In this document: positions 45,130-52,292 of the stretch, piece by piece
Numbering within the stretch: position 1 is the first letter of the stretch
Layout: each line of letters opens with the position of its first letter
From: an uncultured Acidobacteriia bacterium
Lineage (GTDB): Bacteria; Acidobacteriota; Terriglobia; Bryobacterales; Bryobacteraceae
Assembly (NCBI GenBank): GCA_903851195.1
Contig: CAINNJ010000038.1
Location: forward strand, 124,001 to 188,000
Length of the DNA: 64,000 bases
Direction of reading: 5' to 3'
Notes under the pieces: model-generated
Databases searched by the model: none
What the model was told of the DNA's origin: nothing
The model's input: only the letters and a program-made list of their open reading frames with translations
Position numbers and translations under genes: made by a program

Positions 45130-46164
45130 TTACTGTCCCGCGGTGTTGTTCATATTGATGAAGTCGTAGGCGCCGAGCGCCAGCCGGCAGGAAGGTCCCG
45201 GCCCTTTGAAGCCCATCTGATGCCATGTCATCGGCGTGGCATACAGAACATCGCCTTCGCTGGCGACGAGTTCCCCCACGTTCTCAAACCGCGCGGTGAT
45301 CTGGCCCGACTGCACCAGCCACCATTCGGCTGGCCCAGTGTGCATATGTCCAAAAGTGGAGTGCGGATCGAACGGTCCTGTTGCGCCACCCCGTCCGCCG
45401 CGTCCCCCGCGACCGCCGCCCGGATTCCCGCGATCCGGGTTCAGCGGATCATTTGGATCGGCGAAACCATAGATGGGATTCGCGAACAGGTGGTCTTCGG
45501 TGACACGGACTCCGGAAGGATTCTTCGTTTTGGCCGCTTCGAACAGATTCCAGTGCGGCATGTTGGGTTCCACGTAAGACGCGGGGCGATTGCCGAAAGA
45601 GACCTTTACCATCTGGCCGCCAAGCTTCGGCGCCGGGGCAGGATCTTCCGACGGATACATGGTCCGGAAGTTCAGCGGGTCGATGGTCAGCCAGAAGGCG
45701 GGTGTGTTCCCGGCCACCTCGAAGGAGTACGGGGTGGTCCGCAGGATGTTGACGATGGAGCCGCGCGTGGCCATGATGGGCGCCTGACCTTCGATATCGA
45801 CATGCAGTTCGCCGGACACGACCACCATCATCTCCGGGGTATCGGGGTGTACGCTGCGCGGGAACTTCGTGCCCGGAGCCGCGGAGTTGTAGACGGCCTG
45901 ATGCTCGGGATCTTTGACGATCAGTTCCGACCAGTTTGCCTGACCCGCGTGTTTGGCCTTGAGATCGGCAAGGCGGGTAATGGGTTTATTCGGCGGGACG
46001 TAGACACCGCCGGACGTCTTCTCTACCCAGTAGGTCTTTACCGGCCCTTTGTCGCGAGCGCCCCGGCCGGCGGGAGCAGTGGAGTCCTGCGCGAAGAGGA
46101 GTCCGAGGCAGCCGCCCGCCACCATGGCGGCGAGCGTGATCGTTTTCTGCAGTGTTGTCGTCAT
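45130..46164 (-). CDS. exported bicupin protein with Gly/Arg-rich insert
   Basis: 344 residues. Signal peptide (TITLAAMVAGGCLGLLFAQ). The first cupin is around 100-150 (SVHPDTPEMMVVVSGELHVDIEGQ). The second is around 270-330 (GHMHTGPAEWWLVQSGQITARFENVG, ASEGDVLYATPMTWHQMGF). Between them is GGGRGGRGGRGG (about 45388-45424), a low-complexity insert like those in two other exported proteins here. Probably an operon with the amidohydrolase. Confidence 0.8.
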   Translation of the reverse strand: MTTTLQKTITLAAMVAGGCLGLLFAQDSTAPAGRGARDKGPVKTYWVEKTSGGVYVPPNKPITRLADLKAKHAGQANWSELIVKDPEHQAVYNSAAPGTKFPRSVHPDTPEMMVVVSGELHVDIEGQAPIMATRGSIVNILRTTPYSFEVAGNTPAFWLTIDPLNFRTMYPSEDPAPAPKLGGQMVKVSFGNRPASYVEPNMPHWNLFEAAKTKNPSGVRVTEDHLFANPIYGFADPNDPLNPDRGNPGGGRGGRGGRGGATGPFDPHSTFGHMHTGPAEWWLVQSGQITARFENVGELVASEGDVLYATPMTWHQMGFKGPGPSCRLALGAYDFINMNNTAGQ

Positions 46165-46269
46165 GAAGAGACCTGTGTTCCGGGCGAAATGGCTATCGGC
46201 TATACAGTCTATTCGATTGCGGGCGTTTTTTGTTGAGATTGCGCAGTTGACATCCCGACGGTCAATCCC

Positions 46270-46380
46270 CTAAACTCGATCTAGTTAGTGGGCTTTACCT
46301 AAAGCCGCTTCCTGTCAGCACCAGGGGACCTGCTGGCCGCTCGACCGCCCTGGATTCGGTCGCGCCGCGAGGTGCACAAC
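46270..46380 (+). promoter_or_regulatory. structured 5' leader of the ANTAR operon
   Basis: Two perfect hairpins lie in this gap: GGCTTT-ACCT-AAAGCC (46291-46306) and CGACCG with CGGTCG around a 9-base loop (46342-46362). A possible third uses CAGCA/TGCTG (about 46316-46335). They precede a cysteine-rich uORF and an operon that encodes an ANTAR RNA-binding regulator, so transcript-level control is plausible. No T-tract follows the hairpins, and no known riboswitch class is recognised. Confidence 0.45.
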
Positions 46381-46515
46381 ATGAGTTTCCGGACCACACC
46401 CATCTCTGCCCGTTCCTCCATCCCGGCCTGTTGTTGTTGCCGCGCAAATCGGCCACGCAATGCTGCCTTCGAACCGAGTGGAGATGGTGATGCAGGAAAA
46501 AGAATTACTTCGTGA
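46381..46515 (+). CDS. candidate regulatory leader peptide with four consecutive cysteines
   Basis: A 44-codon frame with GAGG eight bases before its ATG. It reads MSFRTTPISARSSIPACCCCR and then a polar tail. The Cys run is at codons 17-20. The frame ends 26 bases inside the next gene (start 46490), so ribosomes on it could influence that start. Poly-Cys uORFs act as cysteine-responsive attenuators in mycobacteria; the resemblance is by pattern only. It could be a chance frame over a TGT repeat. Confidence 0.45.
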   Translation: MSFRTTPISARSSIPACCCCRANRPRNAAFEPSGDGDAGKRITS

Positions 46516-46879
46516 GATCGCTGAAGTCGTCCGGCTCGCGGACGATATCCCCGCCGCGCTGACCCAGGTTCAGTCGCTTCTCGCCAACACGTGCGGCGGC
46601 GCGTTGCTGATCGTCAGGCCAGTCACGGCAGGCGCCGTGCTGCCGGAAACTCCCGCCGTTTGCGAATTTCTGGAGTCCCGTCGATTTCCTTTTCGCGGCC
46701 TTTATATGACGCCGCTGAACTCCGGCCATCGCGCCGCCGGCACCTTGGTAGCCTGCATTGGAACGTGGGGCGTGCCGGGCGATCTGTTGCGGCGCATCGC
46801 GACATTCGTGGGGCAGCAACTGACCGACCTGGCAAGGCGTCTGGCACTGCCTGCCCTCGAATATGCGGAGGCCGCGTAA
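46490..46879 (+). CDS. small GAF-like protein
   Basis: 129 residues. ATG 46490 is chosen because GGAG sits 6 bases upstream; earlier in-frame ATGs at 46460 and 46484 lack this. Helix, then CGGALLIVRP...PFRGLYMTPLN...GTLVACIGTWG, and a last amphipathic helix, suggest a short GAF-type fold without visible cofactor residues. Its stop overlaps the PIG-L start (TAATG). It resembles the N-terminal part of the ANTAR protein two genes on, and may be a sensory partner. Confidence 0.65.
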   Translation: MQEKELLREIAEVVRLADDIPAALTQVQSLLANTCGGALLIVRPVTAGAVLPETPAVCEFLESRRFPFRGLYMTPLNSGHRAAGTLVACIGTWGVPGDLLRRIATFVGQQLTDLARRLALPALEYAEAA

Positions 46880-47805
46880 TGGGCCGCTTGTTGCAACTGC
46901 TCACCCGAGCTTCCGCTTCCGGTGCCTGGTGGCCCGGATGCCCGGAGTTTTCGCTGGCCGATGCGGTGCCTTCCGTGCCCCTGAAGGTTCTGCTGGTGGT
47001 GGCTCATCCGGATGACGAATCGGAGTGCGCGGCCACGCTCTACCGGATCACGCATGGACTCGGCGGCGTGGTGGATCAGGTGATTGTGACCAACGGCGCC
47101 GGTGGGCAACACTTCTCCGCTCCGGGACTCGAGTATTACGGGCTTTCCGGCAGTCCGGGTGTTGCCAAAGCTCTGCCGCGGTTGCGGCGCCGGGAGGTGA
47201 TGCGCGCCGGGCAGATTATCGGCATCCGCAATCACTATTTTCTGGAACAGGACGACACAGGTTTTACGCTCGATCCGGCTGAAGGACTGCGGAGCTGGAA
47301 TCTGCCGTGGATCCGCCGTCAACTGCAACATCTCCTGCAATGTGAAGGCTACGATCTGGTTCTGACGCTGCTGCCCACGCGGGACACGCACGGGCACCAC
47401 AAGACTGTCGCGATGCTGGCACTGGAAGCGGCCGCCGCGATGCCGTGCGACGCGCGTCCGGCCGTCGCCGGTGTTCGCGCCGCTTCGCCCGCCGGCGGCG
47501 CGCTTCCCGTGTTCCATGAACTGGACGGATTTCCCGGGACGCGCACCACCAGCGGCGCACCCGTTTGGGCCTTCGACCGGCGCACGCCGCTTTTGCGGAA
47601 TGCCGCGCTCGACCACAGCATCATCGTGCACTGGGTGATTGCCGAACACAAGTCGCAGGGCATGTTCCAGATGGAGTACGGCCGGAACACGCATGAATAT
47701 TTCTGGCAGTTTGCCACCGGGCAGGAGCGCTGGGACGGGCTCTGGCAACGGTTCGGGGAACCGGGTCCGGTGGACCGGCAACTGGCCGGCGCGGAGGCCG
47801 CATGA
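46879..47805 (+). CDS. PIG-L family N-acetylglucosaminyl deacetylase
   Basis: 308 residues. Zinc motif VVAHPDDESE at about residue 43, and the second zinc histidine in RDTHGHHKTVAML near 172. The family deacetylates GlcNAc-type substrates, including the mycothiol and bacillithiol precursors (MshB, BshB) and others. No other thiol-biosynthesis gene is here. The upstream poly-Cys frame makes a thiol link worth testing but does not prove it. It overlaps genes on both sides (TAATG, ATGA). Confidence 0.85.
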   Translation: MGRLLQLLTRASASGAWWPGCPEFSLADAVPSVPLKVLLVVAHPDDESECAATLYRITHGLGGVVDQVIVTNGAGGQHFSAPGLEYYGLSGSPGVAKALPRLRRREVMRAGQIIGIRNHYFLEQDDTGFTLDPAEGLRSWNLPWIRRQLQHLLQCEGYDLVLTLLPTRDTHGHHKTVAMLALEAAAAMPCDARPAVAGVRAASPAGGALPVFHELDGFPGTRTTSGAPVWAFDRRTPLLRNAALDHSIIVHWVIAEHKSQGMFQMEYGRNTHEYFWQFATGQERWDGLWQRFGEPGPVDRQLAGAEAA

Positions 47806-48530
47806 GCGCCCTGGCGGACCGTTTGCCGCATTTCGAGAGCAGCATTCTGGCGCTTGCCAGGGTGGCCTTTCAGGAAACCGGCGCCACGGGCTTCGCGCTC
47901 TTCGAGGAGACTCGCGAGGCGCCTGGCCTGCGGCCGGTAGCACGTCTGGGAAAGGAACTTTCCGTACCCGCGGTGCTGGAAGACGTTCATTTCCCGCTGG
48001 TCGCGTTTCCGCTGCATGCCAAGCACGCGGCGGACGGTTTCGCGGCGTTCTCGTTCGAAGACCGAACAGGGGCTGAGCGGGCCCGGGAGCCGCTGAACCG
48101 GATGCGGGAAGCGCTTGAAATCATCTGGTCCGCGCGCTTTCCCGAGGCGCGGCTCCTGGAACTCGTCGCCGGCATCAGCACTCTGGAAGCGCGCCTGATC
48201 GGTTCCAAGATAGCGGAGCGGGCACACGGGCTTCTGACAGGCGAGCCTGGCGCCGATCGGCTGGGCGCTTTGGTGAATCACGTGAGAACCGTGGTCCGCC
48301 CCGGCGTTGCGATCCGCGCGCTGGAAAGCATTGTGAAGGAACTGGAAGATGAACTCGACGAGAGACGCGTCACCGGTCAGGCGAAAGCGCTCCTGCAGGC
48401 CACGCATTCGATTTCGGAAAACCAGGCATACACACACCTGCGCGTGCTGAGCCGCAAGTCCCGGCGGCCGCTTAAGGATGTCGCAACGGACGTGATCGCC
48501 ATTCTGGCCGCAACCACCAGCGCGGCGTAG
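47802..48530 (+). CDS. GAF-ANTAR RNA-binding antiterminator
   Basis: 242 residues. The N-terminal ~120 residues look GAF-like (GFALFEETREAPGLRPVARLG, FPLVAFPLHAKHAADGFAAFSFED). The C-terminal ~70 residues form an ANTAR three-helix bundle (LDERRVTGQAKALLQATHSISENQAYTHLRVLSRKSRRPLKDVATDVI). ANTAR proteins bind paired RNA hairpins and prevent termination. Signal input would be ligand binding to the GAF part, as no receiver Asp is seen. The start overlaps the PIG-L stop (ATGA). The RNA target may be this operon's leader. Confidence 0.8.
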   Translation: MSALADRLPHFESSILALARVAFQETGATGFALFEETREAPGLRPVARLGKELSVPAVLEDVHFPLVAFPLHAKHAADGFAAFSFEDRTGAERAREPLNRMREALEIIWSARFPEARLLELVAGISTLEARLIGSKIAERAHGLLTGEPGADRLGALVNHVRTVVRPGVAIRALESIVKELEDELDERRVTGQAKALLQATHSISENQAYTHLRVLSRKSRRPLKDVATDVIAILAATTSAA

Positions 48531-48576
48531 TTATCGGCTTTTCGAAGCTCAATCCCTCTTTTCGGGCATTTTCTGA

Positions 48577-49800
48577 ATGAACACCAGAACCATATTCTTC
48601 ACGCTTACGGTAGCCGGCGGCCTTGCTCTGGCCGCGCCGGTAGTGAAACAGCAGGGCTACATTCCGTTCGGCGACGCGCCCATCAACTACCGCTCGCAGG
48701 ACCTGCATGATCCCGTGGCGAATTTACAAAAACGACTGGACCGCGGCGAAGTCAAGCTGAAGTACGAAGCGGGCCAGAGCTATCTGCGATCGGTGCTGGA
48801 GTTACTGAAGATTCCGGTTAATTCACAGGCGCTGGTGTACTCCAAAACCAGCTTCCAGTATCCGAAGATCTCGCCTGACAAGCCGCGCGCGCTCTATTTC
48901 AACGACGATGTTTACGTGGGCCGCGTGCACGATGGCATGGCGCTCGAGTTCGTGTCCTTCGATCCGACCCAGGGCGCGATCTTTTACATTCTCGACGAGC
49001 ACAAGGCGGATAAGCCGCGTTTCGAGCGGGCGAACCTCGACTGCATCCAGTGCCATGTTTCCAACGTGCAGACGAAGGGTGTTCCGGGCGTCATGGTCCG
49101 TTCCCTATCCACCGGTCCCGCGGGCACGCAGGTTGGCGGGACGCCCGCTTATGTGTCCGGCCACGAGAGTCCGCTCGCGCAACGGTGGGGAGGCTGGTAC
49201 GTGACCGGCGACATCCCGCAAACCCACATGGGCAAAGCGAGTCCGCCGGATACGTCGTTCTATCTCACCGGGACCAGCGATGTGGTAGCGCATCTGGTAC
49301 TGGACCACCAGACGCAGATGCACAACCTGATCACGCAGACGAACTATCAGGCGCGGCTGGCTCTCTATTCCGGCGCGCCCGCCGCAACGCAGCAGATGGA
49401 GCGCTCCGCCGAGCAGCTTGTGAGGTATTTACTCTTCGCGAAGGAAGCGAAGCTCGAAGGCCCCGTGGAAGGCGGCTCGGGCTATGCCGAAGAGTTCGCC
49501 GCGAAAGGGCCGCGCGATCCGCGGAGGCGCTCTCTGCGGGACTTCGATCTGCGCACACGAATTTTCCGGTACCCCTGTAGCTACCTGATCTACTCGGAGG
49601 CGTTCGACGCCATTCCGGGGCCGGCCAAAGAGTTCATCTTACGCCGGTTGTTGGAAGTCCTCAGCGGACGCGACCAGAGTCCTGAGTTCGCGGCGTTGTC
49701 GGCGGAGGATCGCCGGGCGATCCTCGAAATCCTCGTCGCGACGAAGCCGGGCCTCCCGGCGGAGTGGCGCCAAACCGCTTCCCTGAAGCCCCAACCGTGA
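48577..49800 (+). CDS. exported mono-heme cytochrome-like protein
   Basis: 407 residues. Signal peptide (IFFTLTVAGGLALAAPV). A single heme site (LDCIQCHVSNVQTKGVPG) is near residue 157. Segments such as DDVYVGRVHDGMALEFVSFDP and QRWGGWYVTGDIPQTHMG recur in unclassified exported proteins I associate with acidobacteria and planctomycetes. The specific function is unknown. It lies 46 bases after the ANTAR gene and 23 bases before a thioredoxin-like gene. Confidence 0.75.
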   Translation: MNTRTIFFTLTVAGGLALAAPVVKQQGYIPFGDAPINYRSQDLHDPVANLQKRLDRGEVKLKYEAGQSYLRSVLELLKIPVNSQALVYSKTSFQYPKISPDKPRALYFNDDVYVGRVHDGMALEFVSFDPTQGAIFYILDEHKADKPRFERANLDCIQCHVSNVQTKGVPGVMVRSLSTGPAGTQVGGTPAYVSGHESPLAQRWGGWYVTGDIPQTHMGKASPPDTSFYLTGTSDVVAHLVLDHQTQMHNLITQTNYQARLALYSGAPAATQQMERSAEQLVRYLLFAKEAKLEGPVEGGSGYAEEFAAKGPRDPRRRSLRDFDLRTRIFRYPCSYLIYSEAFDAIPGPAKEFILRRLLEVLSGRDQSPEFAALSAEDRRAILEILVATKPGLPAEWRQTASLKPQP

Positions 49801-49823
49801 ACACCGAAAGGAACACCAAACGT

Positions 49824-51131
49824 ATGAAGACGCTGCGAAATCTCACAGCCCTTGCCACGATGGCTCTGGGCATCACAGGCCTTGCGGGAGCGCAAAGCCT
49901 GAATGGCCGATGGGCCGCCAACACCGAACAGGGCGGCTCGAAAATCCCCTTCCGCCTCGATATATCAGGAGAGGGCGATCAGGCCAAAGGCACGCTCTAT
50001 AACGGCGAAGATAAGGAGTACACAACCAGCGCGAGCGTCCGGGACGGCAAGGTAGAGCTGAACTTCGATCACTACCTGGTATCCATTGTTGCCGAAGTGA
50101 AAGACGGCGAACTCGACGGCCGCATTGAATCGCACCGGGGCGGACCCGCTGCCGAGGAGAGCGCCAACAACGCGCCCTCCACCACGCCGGGTGCGCCTGC
50201 CCGCCGCAACTCCACGCCCTTCCATGCGGTGCGCTACGTGGCTCCCACGGCGGCCGAAGTGAAGAACGTCCCGAATATCGACGGTGTCTGGGAAGTCGCG
50301 CGGGAAACTCCCAAAGGAGAAAAGGCGTGGCGCGTTGTCGTGCAGCAGAAGGGCGCCGAGATCACCACCACCATCCTGCGCGTGGATGGCGACACGGGAG
50401 CGCTTACCGGCAGCTGGCAGGACGGCAAGTTTGTCGCCAGCCACTTCGACGGCGCGCGGCCTGGTTTGATCACGCTGACTCCGCAGGCCGATGGCAGCCT
50501 CGGCGTGGAACTGAATACGGGCAACCGCAATGGAATGCTGATCGCTTACCGGCCGGAAGTGGCGCGCGCCAAGGGTCTGCCGGAGCCTTCGAACTATCAG
50601 ACTCACACCACGGTGCGGGATCCGAATGAGGTCTTCACCTACAGCTTTCCGGACACCAGCGGCAAGATCGTGTCCAATGAAGATCCCGCTTACAAGGGCA
50701 AGGTGGTTCTCGCGATCGTGACCGGCACGTGGTGCCCGAACTGCCACGACGAGGCGCAGTACCTTGTGGAACTTTACAAGAAGTATCACGACCAGGGCCT
50801 GGAAATCGTCGCGCTCGACTTCGAAGAACCCACCGAGATCAGCTCACTGAAACGCGTGAATGCATTCGTCAAACAGTACAAAGTGCCGTACAAGTATCTG
50901 ATCGCCGGGCAGCCTTCGGAAATGTGGGACAAGGTGCCGCAGCTGGTGAATCTGAATACCTGGCCCGCGACCGTTTTCGTGGGTCGCGACGGCAAGGTGA
51001 AGGCCACTCACGCCGGCTTCGCGGCGCCTGCCAGCGGCGTGTTCAACAAGCTGCTGAAAGAGGAGTTCACGTCGAATATCGAACGCCTGCTGAAAGAGAA
51101 GGCGCCGGTGACCACGGCTTCGTTGCAGTAA
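49824..51131 (+). CDS. exported TlpA/thioredoxin-like protein with N-terminal beta domain
   Basis: About 435 residues. ATG 49824 has AAAGGA upstream and a signal peptide (LTALATMALGITGLAGAQ). Residues about 25-270 are two beta-rich repeats (LNGRWAANTEQGGSKIPFRLD; IDGVWEVARETPKGEKAWRVV). Residues about 285-420 are a redoxin fold with active site TGTWCPNCHDE and cis-proline region LNTWPATVFVG. Probably a membrane- or periplasm-located disulfide reductant, possibly for the neighbouring heme protein. Confidence 0.85.
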   Translation: MKTLRNLTALATMALGITGLAGAQSLNGRWAANTEQGGSKIPFRLDISGEGDQAKGTLYNGEDKEYTTSASVRDGKVELNFDHYLVSIVAEVKDGELDGRIESHRGGPAAEESANNAPSTTPGAPARRNSTPFHAVRYVAPTAAEVKNVPNIDGVWEVARETPKGEKAWRVVVQQKGAEITTTILRVDGDTGALTGSWQDGKFVASHFDGARPGLITLTPQADGSLGVELNTGNRNGMLIAYRPEVARAKGLPEPSNYQTHTTVRDPNEVFTYSFPDTSGKIVSNEDPAYKGKVVLAIVTGTWCPNCHDEAQYLVELYKKYHDQGLEIVALDFEEPTEISSLKRVNAFVKQYKVPYKYLIAGQPSEMWDKVPQLVNLNTWPATVFVGRDGKVKATHAGFAAPASGVFNKLLKEEFTSNIERLLKEKAPVTTASLQ

Positions 51132-51134
51132 GGT

Positions 51135-51587
51135 ATGCGCTGCTTCGTTGTTGTTTTCCTGCTGGCCGCGAGTGGTCTCCCGCAGACCGCGCGCGGCCGG
51201 CAAGCCGATACCGGTGTTTGGCTGGATCCCGCCACACGGCTTACATGGGCCGCCGCCGACAACGGGATTGGAGCCAGCGCCGCCCAGGCAGCGCGGTATT
51301 GCCGCGCACTGACTTTGGGTGGCCATAAAGACTGGCGGCTGCCCGATATCGAAGAACTCCAGGGGCTGTTCGGCGGGCCCGCGGACGGTAACGGCCGCCA
51401 CCTCGTCGGGCCTGTCAAAGTTACCGGCTGGGCGTGGAGTTCCACGCCTGGCCAGCAGCCCGGTGAACAATGGGTGCTCGATTTCGGCGATGGCGGGCGG
51501 GCTTCGGCGGTGACCGGGGATTCCGGTCTGAACCGGGCGTTGTGCGTGCGGGGGCACAGCCGGAACCAAGAGAAGATCCGATTATAA
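51135..51587 (+). CDS. exported DUF1566 (Lcl C-terminal) domain protein
   Basis: 150 residues. Signal peptide (CFVVVFLLAASGLPQTARG). The core matches Lcl/DUF1566: GVWLDPATRLTWAAADNG, AARYCRALTLGGHKDWRLPDIEELQGLF, GWAWSSTPG and RALCVRG. In Legionella the Lcl C-terminal domain binds glycosaminoglycans; the role here is unknown. It starts 4 bases after the thioredoxin-like gene. Confidence 0.75.
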   Translation: MRCFVVVFLLAASGLPQTARGRQADTGVWLDPATRLTWAAADNGIGASAAQAARYCRALTLGGHKDWRLPDIEELQGLFGGPADGNGRHLVGPVKVTGWAWSSTPGQQPGEQWVLDFGDGGRASAVTGDSGLNRALCVRGHSRNQEKIRL

Positions 51588-51626
51588 GGCCGAATGGCGC
51601 CCGTTAAGACGCGAGTGTGCCCGGAC

Positions 51627-52292
51627 TCACGCAGAGGGCTTGAGTAAACTGACATGCTGCTGTGCATACTGCAACAGCGCGTTGCTGCCGGAAAGCTTCA
51701 GCTTCGCCGCGATGTTGGCGCGGTGCCGGTCCACGGTGCGGACGCTGATGAAGAGATCGTCCGCGATCTGTTTGCTGCTTTTGAAATCGGCGATCGACCG
51801 GAGCACTTTCAGTTCGGTGGGCGTCAGCGTTGCCAACTCCGGATGTGCGAGGCTGGAGGCCCTCGCTGACCGGCCCCGGTTCAACAGGAAGTCGGTCAAC
51901 AAAGGCGTGATGTACGATTTTCCGGATGCCACCACCCGGATGCCTGTGACAATCTCGGTAGCCGCGCAATCCTTCAGGATAAAGCCGCGAACGCCCTCAT
52001 CGAGCGCGGCATTGAACAGGCGCTCGTTCTTGTGCCCGGTCAGCAGAATTACGGCTGTATCGATCCCGAGATCCCGAATGCGGCGTGCCATCGCAAGTCC
52101 GTCGGTCACCGGCATATCGATGTCGAGCACCGCGACCTGCGGAGGGCGCCGCAGCAACAGATCCATCGCCTGCTCGCCATCGCCGGCTTCGGCCAGTACT
52201 TTCAACCCGGGTTCTTCCTCGATGATTTGCCGCAATCCCAGGCGGAAGACCGGGTGATCCTCGGCAATAAGAATGGTGATTTCAGCCGCCAC
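51627..52292 (-). CDS. NarL/FixJ-type response regulator
   Basis: 221 residues from GTG 52292, chosen because GGAG sits 6 bases upstream and the receiver begins at once (EITILIAEDHPVFRLGL). Phospho-acceptor Asp57 is in VAVLDIDMPVTDG, conserved Thr in VILLTGHK and Lys in GFILKD. The LuxR helix-turn-helix is LTPTELKVLRSIADFKSSKQIADDLFISVRTVDRHRANIAAKL. It overlaps the end of the kinase gene by 11 bases, so the two form one two-component system. Targets are unknown. Confidence 0.92.
   Translation of the reverse strand: MAAEITILIAEDHPVFRLGLRQIIEEEPGLKVLAEAGDGEQAMDLLLRRPPQVAVLDIDMPVTDGLAMARRIRDLGIDTAVILLTGHKNERLFNAALDEGVRGFILKDCAATEIVTGIRVVASGKSYITPLLTDFLLNRGRSARASSLAHPELATLTPTELKVLRSIADFKSSKQIADDLFISVRTVDRHRANIAAKLKLSGSNALLQYAQQHVSLLKPSA

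Noticed and set aside
46261-46380. A known riboswitch class in the ANTAR operon leader
   Set aside because: Hairpins are present but no consensus core of any class I know could be matched by eye.
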